Assembly: GCA_001509335.1 (NCBI GenBank)
Contig: LGGY01000014.1
Coordinates: forward strand, 1-12,365
Length of the DNA stretch: 12,365 nucleotides
From: Fidelibacterota bacterium 46_43
Lineage (GTDB): Bacteria; Fidelibacterota; Fidelibacteria; Fidelibacterales; Fidelibacteraceae
Reading direction: 5' to 3'
Part shown: piece by piece, positions 1 through 8,526 of the stretch
Layout of the letters: every line of letters begins with the position of its first letter
Position numbering within the stretch: the first letter of the stretch is position 1
Program-made: the position numbers and the translations under genes
The notes under the pieces: generated by a model
Told to the model about the DNA's origin: nothing
What the model saw: only the letters and a program-made list of their open reading frames with translations
Databases searched by the model: none

Positions 1-642
1 GAAATGCAGGGGACGATGGTCTGGTCCAATGATAAAGGATATGTGGATACCCACGTGTTTAATCCCTCGGCCATGCAGGTGGGTATTGGATATGCCAAAT
101 CTCTTTCTACAAAATTTTCTATCGGCGGCCAAGTGAAATATACTGCACAGCAATTTGGGAAGAGTAACGTGCAAATGACAGATAGTCTGATCACCAAAAA
201 ATACAAAACCAACGCTGTGGCTATAGACTTTGGTACCATTTTTAATACCGGATTTCGGGACGTGAAGTTTGGTATGACGGTCCGGAACTTTTCTAATGAA
301 ATAAAATACATCGATGAAAGTTTCCAGCTACCTCTTACTTTCTCTATTGGATTAACAGCCAATCTGATGAATTTTATCTCCGCTGAAATGCCAAATCATA
401 ACGTGGATATCTATGCGGATTGGGCACACCCCCGGTCTTATCCCGAATACCTGAATCTGGGTATTGAGTATAGCTTTGTGAGAAAATTCTTCCTCCGGTA
501 CGGGTTCGAACAAAACCGGGATGAAAGCGGATCCAGTTTTGGATTTGGTCTGAATGCTTTTGGGATTGTTTTCGATTACAGCTATACCCCCATGAAAACA
601 TTTGACGATATTCAGAGATTTACCCTGAGAGTATCTCTTTAG
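1..642 (+). CDS. PorV/PorQ family outer-membrane protein, 3' part (5' end outside window)
   Basis: Only the C-terminal 213 residues are present. The frame is open from base 1, and the ATG at position 4 is internal. In the complete paralogue at 6107-7108 the same block (E-x-QGT, then GYVDT) begins at about residue 121, so roughly 120 residues lie upstream of the window. The fragment shows alternating beta-strands rich in aromatics and glycine (KFSIGG, FGMT, FQLPLTFSIG, HPRSYPE) and ends in a hydrophobic strand, as expected of an outer-membrane barrel. About half of the residues match the paralogue by eye. In the family, PorV acts as the T9SS outer-membrane shuttle and PorQ helps hold the system at the surface. 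Whether this copy serves T9SS or is one of the many unassigned relatives cannot be told. The next gene starts 12 bases downstream, so they are very probably co-transcribed. Confidence 0.85.
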   Translation, partial: EMQGTMVWSNDKGYVDTHVFNPSAMQVGIGYAKSLSTKFSIGGQVKYTAQQFGKSNVQMTDSLITKKYKTNAVAIDFGTIFNTGFRDVKFGMTVRNFSNEIKYIDESFQLPLTFSIGLTANLMNFISAEMPNHNVDIYADWAHPRSYPEYLNLGIEYSFVRKFFLRYGFEQNRDESGSSFGFGLNAFGIVFDYSYTPMKTFDDIQRFTLRVSL

Positions 643-654
643 AGGAGTATCCTT

Positions 655-3600
655 ATGAATAGGATTTTCTATAAAACAATGGTTTTGCTTACCCTGGTGG
701 GACTTTTGTTACTGCCTGTTTTCTCTCAGGCTGCCCAGTCAGGAAAAATTGCTGGTCAGGTTACCAACGAGGCCGGTAATCCCCTGCCGGGTGTCAATGT
801 GATTGTTGAAGGAACTATGCTGGGTGCCGCAACAGATGAAAACGGGTATTATTCCATTCTGAATGTTCCGCCGGGAACCTATGAATTATCTGTATCCATG
901 ATAGGATATGAAAAGGTGACGGTCCGGAACGTCAATGTCAATATGGGACTCACGTCCATCATTGATGTAACCCTGAGGACCCAGGCGGTGGGTATGTCCG
1001 AAGTGGTGGTTGTAGCCGAAATGCCCGTCGTGATCCGGGATATTTCCAACAGCCAGCTGAATATTAATTCTGAGAAAATTGAGGCTCTACCCATTAATGA
1101 AGTGATGGATGTGATCGGTCTTCAGGCCGGTGCACAGGGACTGACCATCCGGGGAGGCAGTTCCAGACAAACATCGTTTATTGTCGATGGAATTGTCATG
1201 AACGATGAGCGCTCCAATGATCCCTATTCCGCTGTCAGCCTGAGCACTGTGAAAGAAGTTCAGGTCCAAACCGGTGGGTTCAACGCAGAATACGGAAATA
1301 TCCGCTCCGGGGTGATAAATATCGTGACCAGTGAGGGAAGCAGGGAATCCTATAACGGCTCCCTCTCTTTTCAATATAAACCGGCGGCTCCGAAACATTT
1401 CGGCATTTCACCCTATGATCCCATGTCTTACCATAACAGGCCTTATCTGGATGATGAAGTGTGCTGGTATGGAACGGAACCTAATCCGGAAACCGGTTAT
1501 GAACCCTGGGACCGTTTTACCCGGCGCCAGTATCCTTCTTTTAAAGGATGGGTTGCCGTATCACAGGAAACCTTATCTGATGACAATCCGGACAATGATC
1601 TTTCACCTACAGGAGCTCAGCGCGTCTATCGTTATATCCACAGACGCCAGGGGGATATCAAAAAGCCGGATTATGTAGGGGATTTTTCGTTTAGCGGTCC
1701 TGTCCCCGTGATCGGGAAAAAACTGGGTGATTTGCGATTCAATCTGTCCTACCGCGATCTGCAGGAAATGTTCTATATCCCCCTTTCAAGAGACGCCTAT
1801 TCAGAAAATATCAGTCGTCTTAAACTGACTTCAGACATATCAGATAATACCAAACTGACTTTGACTGGGATGTATGGTGAGATTCATTCCGCTTCTACAT
1901 ATAACTGGACAACAACGCCCACCGGAGATGTTGTCCGATCCTCCTATACCCTGGCCAGTCTGGCGAAAACCAAAGAATCACTCTATGTCCCCTATTACTA
2001 CAGCCCGGCATCCATTTACCGGACTATTGTCGGTGCGAAACTCAACCATATCATAAATTCCGATTCCTATTATGAAGTGACCCTGCAGATGAATAAGAAT
2101 ATCTACAAAACATTTCAGGGAGATCTTCGGGATACATCCAAAACAGTTGAAGTTTTCCCCGGATATTTTATGGATGAGACCCCTTATGGATATTGGGGGT
2201 ATGGAACCGGCTCTATTGGGGATAATATCCGTACCGGCGGTTGGATGAACCTCGGCCGGGATAATTCGGTGGTTACCACCTATTCTGCCCGATATGATTA
2301 TACAAACCAGATTAACCGGTCCAATCAGATCCGTACCGGTGTAGAACTGGTTCTTAATGATTATGATATCAAATCCTTTACCTACAACCCGGGTATGACA
2401 ACATGGAACCGTGAACAAGTTTATCAGGTTTTCCCCTATCGTATCGGAGCGTATATCCAGAATAAAATGGAATTTGAAGGATTTATTGCAAATATCGGCC
2501 TCAGGCTGGACTACTCCGATGCCAATACCGATAAATACCTCCTGGATCCCTATGATGACTTTTTCAAACAAGGGAATGGGCATCTTATTGAGGAACAAGC
2601 CCCCCGGGAAGATTCTAAGCCCTCTGTTGCTCTGAGCCCCCGCCTTGGAATTTCCCATCCCATCACTGAAAACTCCAAACTCTATTTCAACTATGGGCAC
2701 TTTCGCTCGGAACCTGCATCGACACATCGCTTCCGTTTGCAAAGAGAGTATAACGGTCTTGTGACATCCATCGGGAATCCCAACCTGGATTTTGAAAAGA
2801 CCGTAGCCTATGAAATCGGTTATTCGCAAAATTTGCTGGATATGTTCCTGGTGAATATTGCAGCCTATTATAAAGATGTCACTAATCAGGTCGGTTGGAT
2901 TACTTATCAGAATATTAACAGTTCCGTCCGGTATTCTGTCACCGATAATAACAACTATGAAGATATCCGTGGTATTGAGCTCACATTGGATAAACGATGG
3001 GGAACCTGGATTACCGGTTTTGTGAATTATACCTACATGGTTCGTTCTTATGGATGGTTTGGATATCAGATGTACTATCAGGATCCAAATGCCATGCGAG
3101 CCTATTTGAGGGATAATCCCTACCAGGAAAAACCTCATCCCCAGCCCTATGCCCGGGCCAATATCGATCTCCATACTCCGGATCAGTTCGGACCGGCCGT
3201 TGGGGGTGTTTATCCTGCAGGTGGCTGGGTTGCCAGCTTCCTTTTTACCTGGAATGCCGGAAGCCAGACAACCTGGAATCCAACCGGTGTGGTGGGTCTT
3301 ACAAACAATGTGAAATGGGTGGATACCTATAACCTAGATCTCCGACTGATGAAATCCATGAGCTTTGAGAAATTCAAACTCCAGCTATATATGGATATTA
3401 CAAATTTTCTCAATACAAAATTCCTCAGTTATAACGGGATTGCCGATACCTATGATTATAACGATTATCGCGAATCTCTCCATTTTGACGGTCAGGTGTA
3501 TGATGATCTTGGTATCGGCGGTATTCCCGGAGAGGATAATCTGGGTGCTTACCGGGATTGGGACACGGAATTTCAACCCATGAGGTATCTGGAAAGCATC

Positions 3601-3903
3601 TCAGACGATATCAATGTAGATAAAACTTGGTACTATATTGGAAATACCCAATCACTGGTTGAAAGATTCCCCAATCTCTTTACTTCTCCTGAAGATGTAT
3701 CAAAAACCGATCGTTTTGTCCAGCGTGTAGAAGTCGAAGATCCCGAGAATCCCGGAAACATGATAAAAGTATGGCAAAAAGTTGATTCCAATGAAGCAAA
3801 GAAAGCTTTGGAAGATAAAGCATATATTGATATGCCAAACCTCAGGTTCAATACCTTTGCCAATCCCAGAGCGGTAAAATTTGGAATTAAAATCGTCTTT
3901 TAA
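655..3903 (+). CDS. TonB-dependent receptor with carboxypeptidase regulatory-like domain
   Basis: This encodes a 1082-residue outer-membrane active transporter. Residues 1-26 are a signal peptide (FSQA then AQ). Residues about 30-108 form a CarboxypepD_reg-like beta-sandwich (GQVTNEAGNPLPGVNV, DENGYYSI, PPGTYELSVSMIGY). A hydrophobic EVVVVAE stretch near 115-121 may be the TonB box. Residues about 126-229 are the plug, with the TIRGGSSRQTSFIVDG block and the motif FNAEYGN-IRSGVINIVT. The rest is a long barrel ending in KFGIKIVF with the C-terminal aromatic typical of BAM substrates. The start is set by AGAGGAG at 641-647, which overlaps the upstream stop. The architecture resembles SusC-type receptors, but no SusD gene is adjacent. 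The substrate cannot be inferred from sequence. The gene is flanked by PorV/PorQ-like genes and followed by a secreted protein in the same operon. Confidence 0.95.
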   Translation: MNRIFYKTMVLLTLVGLLLLPVFSQAAQSGKIAGQVTNEAGNPLPGVNVIVEGTMLGAATDENGYYSILNVPPGTYELSVSMIGYEKVTVRNVNVNMGLTSIIDVTLRTQAVGMSEVVVVAEMPVVIRDISNSQLNINSEKIEALPINEVMDVIGLQAGAQGLTIRGGSSRQTSFIVDGIVMNDERSNDPYSAVSLSTVKEVQVQTGGFNAEYGNIRSGVINIVTSEGSRESYNGSLSFQYKPAAPKHFGISPYDPMSYHNRPYLDDEVCWYGTEPNPETGYEPWDRFTRRQYPSFKGWVAVSQETLSDDNPDNDLSPTGAQRVYRYIHRRQGDIKKPDYVGDFSFSGPVPVIGKKLGDLRFNLSYRDLQEMFYIPLSRDAYSENISRLKLTSDISDNTKLTLTGMYGEIHSASTYNWTTTPTGDVVRSSYTLASLAKTKESLYVPYYYSPASIYRTIVGAKLNHIINSDSYYEVTLQMNKNIYKTFQGDLRDTSKTVEVFPGYFMDETPYGYWGYGTGSIGDNIRTGGWMNLGRDNSVVTTYSARYDYTNQINRSNQIRTGVELVLNDYDIKSFTYNPGMTTWNREQVYQVFPYRIGAYIQNKMEFEGFIANIGLRLDYSDANTDKYLLDPYDDFFKQGNGHLIEEQAPREDSKPSVALSPRLGISHPITENSKLYFNYGHFRSEPASTHRFRLQREYNGLVTSIGNPNLDFEKTVAYEIGYSQNLLDMFLVNIAAYYKDVTNQVGWITYQNINSSVRYSVTDNNNYEDIRGIELTLDKRWGTWITGFVNYTYMVRSYGWFGYQMYYQDPNAMRAYLRDNPYQEKPHPQPYARANIDLHTPDQFGPAVGGVYPAGGWVASFLFTWNAGSQTTWNPTGVVGLTNNVKWVDTYNLDLRLMKSMSFEKFKLQLYMDITNFLNTKFLSYNGIADTYDYNDYRESLHFDGQVYDDLGIGGIPGEDNLGAYRDWDTEFQPMRYLESISDDINVDKTWYYIGNTQSLVERFPNLFTSPEDVSKTDRFVQRVEVEDPENPGNMIKVWQKVDSNEAKKALEDKAYIDMPNLRFNTFANPRAVKFGIKIVF

Positions 3904-3914
3904 GAGAGCTGACT

Positions 3915-6101
3915 ATGAAATATACTTTAAAAATTTCCACACTACTTTTTCTGATTGTCTGTCTGTCCGGACAAGCCCTGAGTCAGGTTGCGGCTACGGA
4001 CAGGCGATATGTCAGAATAGGTTCCTTGCAAACACACTTCAATTCATACTTTGGAAAACGGGCATGGAACAATGTCTACTACGAAGGTATGATTTGGCCG
4101 GCAGATTACCTGTACCAGGATAATGATGTAATTCAGAGGGCTTGGATCGGTGTTGATGACTTCACCGATGCCGCAGGCTATGAATGGGAAAAATGGACGT
4201 CATATATCACCCAGGGGAATGTGGATATTTCCCTTTTTCCCGTCCGTTTAAGGCAAACAGCTAAATTTCCTTCACCTACGGTCTATGTGGACGGGAACAA
4301 CCTGACAGCCCCTTATGAAGGGGATGTGGATGCCATCAACCCCAACCAGATTGCTGACCGGATTGTAGAGAATATTGTAAACACGACTGCCGGCATTACG
4401 ATGACCATGCGGGTACATGCCTTCAGCCAGCAGTACCATGATAACTACTTTATCAAGGAATTGGTGTTTACAAATACCGGGTACGTGGGCTATGACAGTG
4501 TCCGTGTTTTGAATGAAACCATTAAGGGATTGCGCGTTGGCTGGAGTACACGGTATCAGTGCAGTCGGGAAGCAGGAAATGCCATCACCGGTGCCATAAC
4601 CTGGGGAAAGCATTCCTGGGTAAGCCGCAGCCGCTTCAAAACCGAGGACCCCGGTGCCATGCCCTACCCGGTTTATCATACAAACCTGGCGACTTTAACC
4701 GAATCCACTCCGATTGATCAACTGGAATGGATCCGCTGCGGTTATTCCTTTTTAGGTCAGGTGGATGGCTGGGCTTTTGATAATGTAGGCGGTCCCTATG
4801 CAAGCCGGGATGGAAGACTCACAGCACCCCATTATGTGGGGACCGGTGTGTTGCATGTAGATAAATCAGCGTCGGATCATAGTGATGACCCCAATCAACC
4901 CACCATGCTGGGCTGGCACGCCGGAGATACCTATCCTTCAACCGGTGATTTGAAACCGGCGGACGAAGATAAAATGGTCATTGCCTATCAGCATCTTTCC
5001 GGTCAACCCTACGGGGGTAGCGGTAAAGGGGGCGGAAATCTTTTTTATGAGGATAATGTTTCATCTGTAACAGACAGAGTTGATCCGTCAACAATTCATG
5101 GCGATGGGGGGGGAACGAATGTATGGATCACCTATGGCCCTTTTGATATTCCCCCGGGAGATTCTGTGAAAATCGTTGAAGTGGAAGCAATTAACGGTTT
5201 AAGTCGCCCGATGTGCGAACAGATTGGCCGACGCTGGAAACAGGCTTATATGGATCCCAATGATAAGGGTCCCTTTACCCTTCCAGACGGTTCCACTACA
5301 GATGATAAAGATGTCTTTAAAAATACCTGGGTTTTTACCGGTCGGGATTCTTTTCTCCTGACCATGAGCCGGGCTCTAAGAAACTACAGCTCTGGCTTTC
5401 AGATCCCCCAGGCTCCCAGACCGCCGGAAGTGTTTAACGTGGAATCAAAAGGGGACCGGATTGACCTCATCTGGACACCTTCGCCTGATGAAGGCGCATC
5501 CAATTTTGCAGGATACAGGATTTACCGGGCCATTAGCAAACCCGATACGCTATTCGACTTGATTGCCGAAGTGCCTCCGGGGACCCAGCAATACTATGAT
5601 GAAAGTCCCGCCCGAGGTTTTTCATATTACTACTATATCACCGCTTACAGTGATGGAAGCCTGAATAGTGACGGGATATATAATCCGACTGGTCCATTGG
5701 AAAGTACCCGGTTTTATACGAAAACCACTGAACCGGCCTACCTGAAACGCCAGGCCGGCGAAAATTTGAAGGATATCCGGGTTGTTCCCAATCCCTTCAA
5801 TATCCGGGCGGAACAACTTCAATATACGGGAGAAGATGATAAAATCATGTTTCTGAATATTCCGGGGAAATGTATCATCCGGATTTTCTCAGAACGGGGT
5901 GATTTGATTGAAACGATCGTTCATGACGACGGAAGCGGTGATGAAACCTGGAAATCCCTGAGCTCTTCCCGACAGGTTGTTGTCAGCGGTATTTATATCG
6001 CCCACTTTGAAGTCACCGAGGATCAGGAGGATCCCTTTACCGGAGAAATTTTGTACCGGAAAGGTGAAACGGCAACCCGTAAAATTATTATTGTCAGGTA
6101 A
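3915..6101 (+). CDS. Large secreted protein with fibronectin III-like domain and divergent T9SS-like C-terminal domain
   Basis: The product is 728 residues. Residues 1-24 look like a signal peptide (hydrophobic core, then ALSQ). Residues about 25-490 match no family I recognise; they are rich in Trp, Tyr and Asp and include a glycine-rich loop (YGGSGKGGGN). Residues about 497-590 resemble a fibronectin type III domain (APRPPEVFNV, IDLIWTPSPDE, GYRIYRA, YYYYITAYSDG). The last 110 or so residues begin with DIRVVPNPFN and end in TRKIIIVR, with a strand pattern (IIRIFSERGDLIETI, VVSGIYIAHFEV) like FlgD/T9SS type A tails but diverged. It is probably exported to the surface and may act with the TonB receptor 11 bases upstream, although that partnership is inferred from the operon alone. 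A modest Shine-Dalgarno-like AAGAGAG lies at 3902-3908. Confidence 0.85.
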   Translation: MKYTLKISTLLFLIVCLSGQALSQVAATDRRYVRIGSLQTHFNSYFGKRAWNNVYYEGMIWPADYLYQDNDVIQRAWIGVDDFTDAAGYEWEKWTSYITQGNVDISLFPVRLRQTAKFPSPTVYVDGNNLTAPYEGDVDAINPNQIADRIVENIVNTTAGITMTMRVHAFSQQYHDNYFIKELVFTNTGYVGYDSVRVLNETIKGLRVGWSTRYQCSREAGNAITGAITWGKHSWVSRSRFKTEDPGAMPYPVYHTNLATLTESTPIDQLEWIRCGYSFLGQVDGWAFDNVGGPYASRDGRLTAPHYVGTGVLHVDKSASDHSDDPNQPTMLGWHAGDTYPSTGDLKPADEDKMVIAYQHLSGQPYGGSGKGGGNLFYEDNVSSVTDRVDPSTIHGDGGGTNVWITYGPFDIPPGDSVKIVEVEAINGLSRPMCEQIGRRWKQAYMDPNDKGPFTLPDGSTTDDKDVFKNTWVFTGRDSFLLTMSRALRNYSSGFQIPQAPRPPEVFNVESKGDRIDLIWTPSPDEGASNFAGYRIYRAISKPDTLFDLIAEVPPGTQQYYDESPARGFSYYYYITAYSDGSLNSDGIYNPTGPLESTRFYTKTTEPAYLKRQAGENLKDIRVVPNPFNIRAEQLQYTGEDDKIMFLNIPGKCIIRIFSERGDLIETIVHDDGSGDETWKSLSSSRQVVVSGIYIAHFEVTEDQEDPFTGEILYRKGETATRKIIIVR

Positions 6102-6106
6102 GTATC

Positions 6107-7108
6107 ATGATAAGTAAACATATTCATCTGAAACACTGCCTTGGAATCTTTCTCATGTGCTGTGTGATATCCGGTCTTCACGCTGAAGATAAAAAATTGG
6201 GACAGACCGGGTTTCAGTTTTTGAGTGTTACTAACGATGCCCGAAGCAGTGCACTGGGAAATGCCGCCACAACGCTGGAAAATGGCGTGAATTCTCTCTT
6301 TTTTAACCCGGCCGGTATGGCCCGGTCTGATAAAACAATTGAATTGACAGCCAGTCAGAATCAATGGATTGATAATATCCAGCACAATACCTATGCCCTC
6401 GCTTTCCGTCCCAGAGACGGACGTATGGGTGTTTTTGGACTCACCGCTCAATCCGTGGATTATGGCGAAGTCCAGGGAACACTGCCCTGGCAGAATGATC
6501 AGGGCTATGTGGATACGGAAATCATGTATCCTTCCGCTTTCGCTGCCGGTATCGGGTACGCCGTGGCTCTTTCAGACAAGTTTTCCATTGGCGGCAGCAT
6601 CAAGTATTCCGGGCAACAACTGGGAAAAAGCATTGTCCATGATGCAGACAGCCTGAAAGTGAAGAAAAATCTGGCGAATGCCACTTCCTTTGATTTTGGA
6701 ACACAGTTCAAAACCGGTTTTAAAAGCCTGACATTCGGTATGACATTTCAGAACTTTTCTGAAGAAATAAATTTCGAAAGGGAAAACTTTCAGCTCCCCC
6801 TGACCTTTACTATCGGAATTACAATGGATTTACTGGATCTGATGCCTGAAAAACCCAAAGGACAGGAACTCTGGCTCTACGCGGATGCCACCCATCCCAG
6901 GTCTTATCCTGAACAGGTGAATCTGGGCCTGGAATATGCTTTCATGAAAACCCTTTATCTTCGGGGGGGATATATGATGAATAGCGATGAACGGGATTTT
7001 GCCGTGGGTGTCGGACTCCGGAAATTCGGTTTTTCCTTTAATTATGCATATACCCCTTTTGGAGTGTTTGATTATGTGCAGCGGATCACCCTTGGCTTCG
7101 GATTTTAA
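6107..7108 (+). CDS. PorV/PorQ family outer-membrane protein, complete
   Basis: This is a 333-residue predicted outer-membrane barrel. Residues 1-26 are a signal peptide (cleavage after LHA). The mature N-terminus carries the family signature: DARSSALGNAATTLENGVNS, then LFFNPAGMA at about 64-72. A run of amphipathic strands follows, ending in RITLGFGF with a terminal Phe. It is a paralogue of the truncated gene at the left edge, sharing the GYVDT, KFSIGG, FQLPLTF and HPRSYPE blocks. It starts 5 bases after the preceding stop. Its ribosome site is weak (AGG at 6096-6098, overlapping the upstream gene's end), suggesting translational coupling. Family members include PorV, which delivers cargo to the PorU sortase, and PorQ. 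The neighbours encode proteins with sorting domains, which fits a T9SS role, but the exact subtype is unassigned. Confidence 0.9.
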   Translation: MISKHIHLKHCLGIFLMCCVISGLHAEDKKLGQTGFQFLSVTNDARSSALGNAATTLENGVNSLFFNPAGMARSDKTIELTASQNQWIDNIQHNTYALAFRPRDGRMGVFGLTAQSVDYGEVQGTLPWQNDQGYVDTEIMYPSAFAAGIGYAVALSDKFSIGGSIKYSGQQLGKSIVHDADSLKVKKNLANATSFDFGTQFKTGFKSLTFGMTFQNFSEEINFERENFQLPLTFTIGITMDLLDLMPEKPKGQELWLYADATHPRSYPEQVNLGLEYAFMKTLYLRGGYMMNSDERDFAVGVGLRKFGFSFNYAYTPFGVFDYVQRITLGFGF

Positions 7109-7137
7109 TCCATGCACGCATGATAAACTATTAATAA

Positions 7138-7166
7138 TTGACATTTGATAAGAATGATACTAATAT
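7138..7166 (+). promoter_or_regulatory. Putative sigma70-type promoter for the propeller genes
   Basis: A perfect -35 hexamer TTGACA (7138-7143) lies 17 bases from TAATAT (7161-7166), which matches the -10 consensus at four of six positions. It sits in the 77-base gap after the PorV/PorQ operon, where the operon spacing breaks. The predicted start of transcription, near 7173, falls on the ribosome site, so the leader would be only about 13 nt. That is short and lowers confidence. If the host uses a Bacteroidota-type primary sigma factor with different boxes, the match may be fortuitous. Confidence 0.45.
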
Positions 7167-7171
7167 TACGC

Positions 7172-7179
7172 GAAGGAGA
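7172..7179 (+). promoter_or_regulatory. Ribosome binding site that fixes the lipoprotein start
   Basis: GAAGGAGA lies 6 bases before the ATG at 7186. It supports that start over the in-frame TTG at 7138, which has no such site and would bury the lipoprotein signal peptide behind 16 polar residues. Confidence 0.8.
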
Positions 7180-7185
7180 CTAAAG

Positions 7186-8490
7186 ATGAAGAAGGGATTA
7201 ATACTGGGCTTGCTGACTTTGCTGGTTGCAATGTTTGGTGTGACAGGATGTGAGGATACAGATTATCCGGATAGTGTTTTTGATCCGAATGATTTTGGAA
7301 AACCTACTCCTGAGATTACTGAGGTCAACCCGGCTTTGAATTCATATCAGGCAGTAGGCCTTGTGGAAATATACGGAAATAATTTTTCCGAAAATATTTC
7401 TGAAAACGTGGTCTTCTTTAATGAAGGCATTGGCTTTCCCGAACCGGCTGAAACGGATCTCACGGCAAGCCCCCAGAAAATGGCGGTATATGCACCGGTG
7501 ATTATTAAAGATCCGGCACAGTGGGCGATGGATTCAGTGAAAGTGCGTATCGCTGTTCAGGGTGCCTATCTTTTTGGGAATTATATGGATAATGATGGGA
7601 ATTTTATTCCCTATACACTGGAAAAACCCGCGGTGGAATATGGCGCCTTCTCTGACCAGACACTCCCTTTGGCTGTCGCTGTGGATAAAGATGAGAATGT
7701 TTATGTCACATCTTTTGACAAGAATGTGTATAAACTGATGCCGGCAAAGCACGATTCCATGATTATTTATGCCGATGGCAGCCATAATAATATGACGGAT
7801 TTAAAGTTTGCTCCCAACGGTGATCTCATGTATGCCAGAAATTATGCTACCTTATATTTCTTTCCAGCAGGCGGTGGTTCAAGAAAAACGGGTGTTAAAT
7901 TCGGTGACCGGGTATCAACCATTGATTGGGATGCCAATGGCATTTTATATGCTGCCGGAATGACTAAAATGCTCTTTGCTCTTTTAACGGATGGTTCTAC
8001 CATTGTAGAAAATGATCTCTATGAGGATTATGCGGTTCATTCGCTGAAAGTTTTTAATAATCAAATCTATACGCTGGCTGAATATACAGGTACTGAGACA
8101 ACGATCACCAAATTTGGTATTTACAAGCATGATATTCAGGCAAACGGTGTTGTGAGTGCCAAGACACTTGTTGTGGATTGGAAGGACACCGGATTTGATG
8201 ACACAACACCGGTGTTTATGGTTCTGGATGAAAACGGCAATGCCTTTGTCAGTGGCGATGATCACGGTGTCCCCCTTGTTCATGTCAATTTGAGTGACGG
8301 TTCTGCCAAAGCTATCTATAATTATCCAACCCCCGCCCTGTTTACTAAGGGGGTTCACATGACATTCGGAAACGATAATAAACTGTATATGGTAAGAAGA
8401 AGTGACAGGACGGATAATAATGCGCCTACACCACGCCTGATTCGTGTCAGTTTGGATGTGAATGGTGCACCCTATTACGGCCGCCCATAA
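7186..8490 (+). CDS. Lipoprotein with IPT/TIG-like domain and NHL/SMP-30-like beta-propeller
   Basis: From the ATG at 7186 the product is 434 residues. It begins with a lipoprotein signal peptide: MKKGLILGLL, a hydrophobic core and the lipobox VTGC, with the lipidated Cys at residue 22, followed by the acidic EDTDYPDS. Residues about 38-140 resemble an IPT/TIG immunoglobulin-like fold (KPTPEITEVNPALN, VEIYGNNFSE, VVFFNEG). The rest shows repeating blade-like units with D-x-x-G turns (AVDKDENVYVTSFDKNVYKL, APNGDLMYAR, DANGILYAAG, LDENGNAFVSGDD), like NHL or SMP-30-type propellers. No catalytic residues are recognisable. It is probably anchored to the outer membrane, possibly facing outward, as a binding or scaffold protein. 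It precedes another propeller protein by 36 bases, so the two are likely expressed together. Confidence 0.8.
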   Translation: MKKGLILGLLTLLVAMFGVTGCEDTDYPDSVFDPNDFGKPTPEITEVNPALNSYQAVGLVEIYGNNFSENISENVVFFNEGIGFPEPAETDLTASPQKMAVYAPVIIKDPAQWAMDSVKVRIAVQGAYLFGNYMDNDGNFIPYTLEKPAVEYGAFSDQTLPLAVAVDKDENVYVTSFDKNVYKLMPAKHDSMIIYADGSHNNMTDLKFAPNGDLMYARNYATLYFFPAGGGSRKTGVKFGDRVSTIDWDANGILYAAGMTKMLFALLTDGSTIVENDLYEDYAVHSLKVFNNQIYTLAEYTGTETTITKFGIYKHDIQANGVVSAKTLVVDWKDTGFDDTTPVFMVLDENGNAFVSGDDHGVPLVHVNLSDGSAKAIYNYPTPALFTKGVHMTFGNDNKLYMVRRSDRTDNNAPTPRLIRVSLDVNGAPYYGRP

Positions 8491-8526
8491 AAGAAAGAAA
8501 ATGGTTAACCAAAAAAGGAGAACGAG

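Noticed and set aside
4..6. ATG near the left edge as the start of the first gene
   Set aside because: The frame is open to base 1 and the complete paralogue aligns this point to about residue 121, so it is internal.
1978..3174. 398-codon open frame on the minus strand
   Set aside because: It lies wholly antisense to the well-supported TonB receptor, has low-complexity Ile/Gly-rich protein, no signal or domain, and no ribosome site. It is a shadow of the receptor's codon pattern.
7111..7122. CATGC-AC-GCATG inverted repeat after the second PorV/PorQ gene as a terminator
   Set aside because: Arms are only 4-5 bases with a loop too small for a full stem, and no T tract follows.
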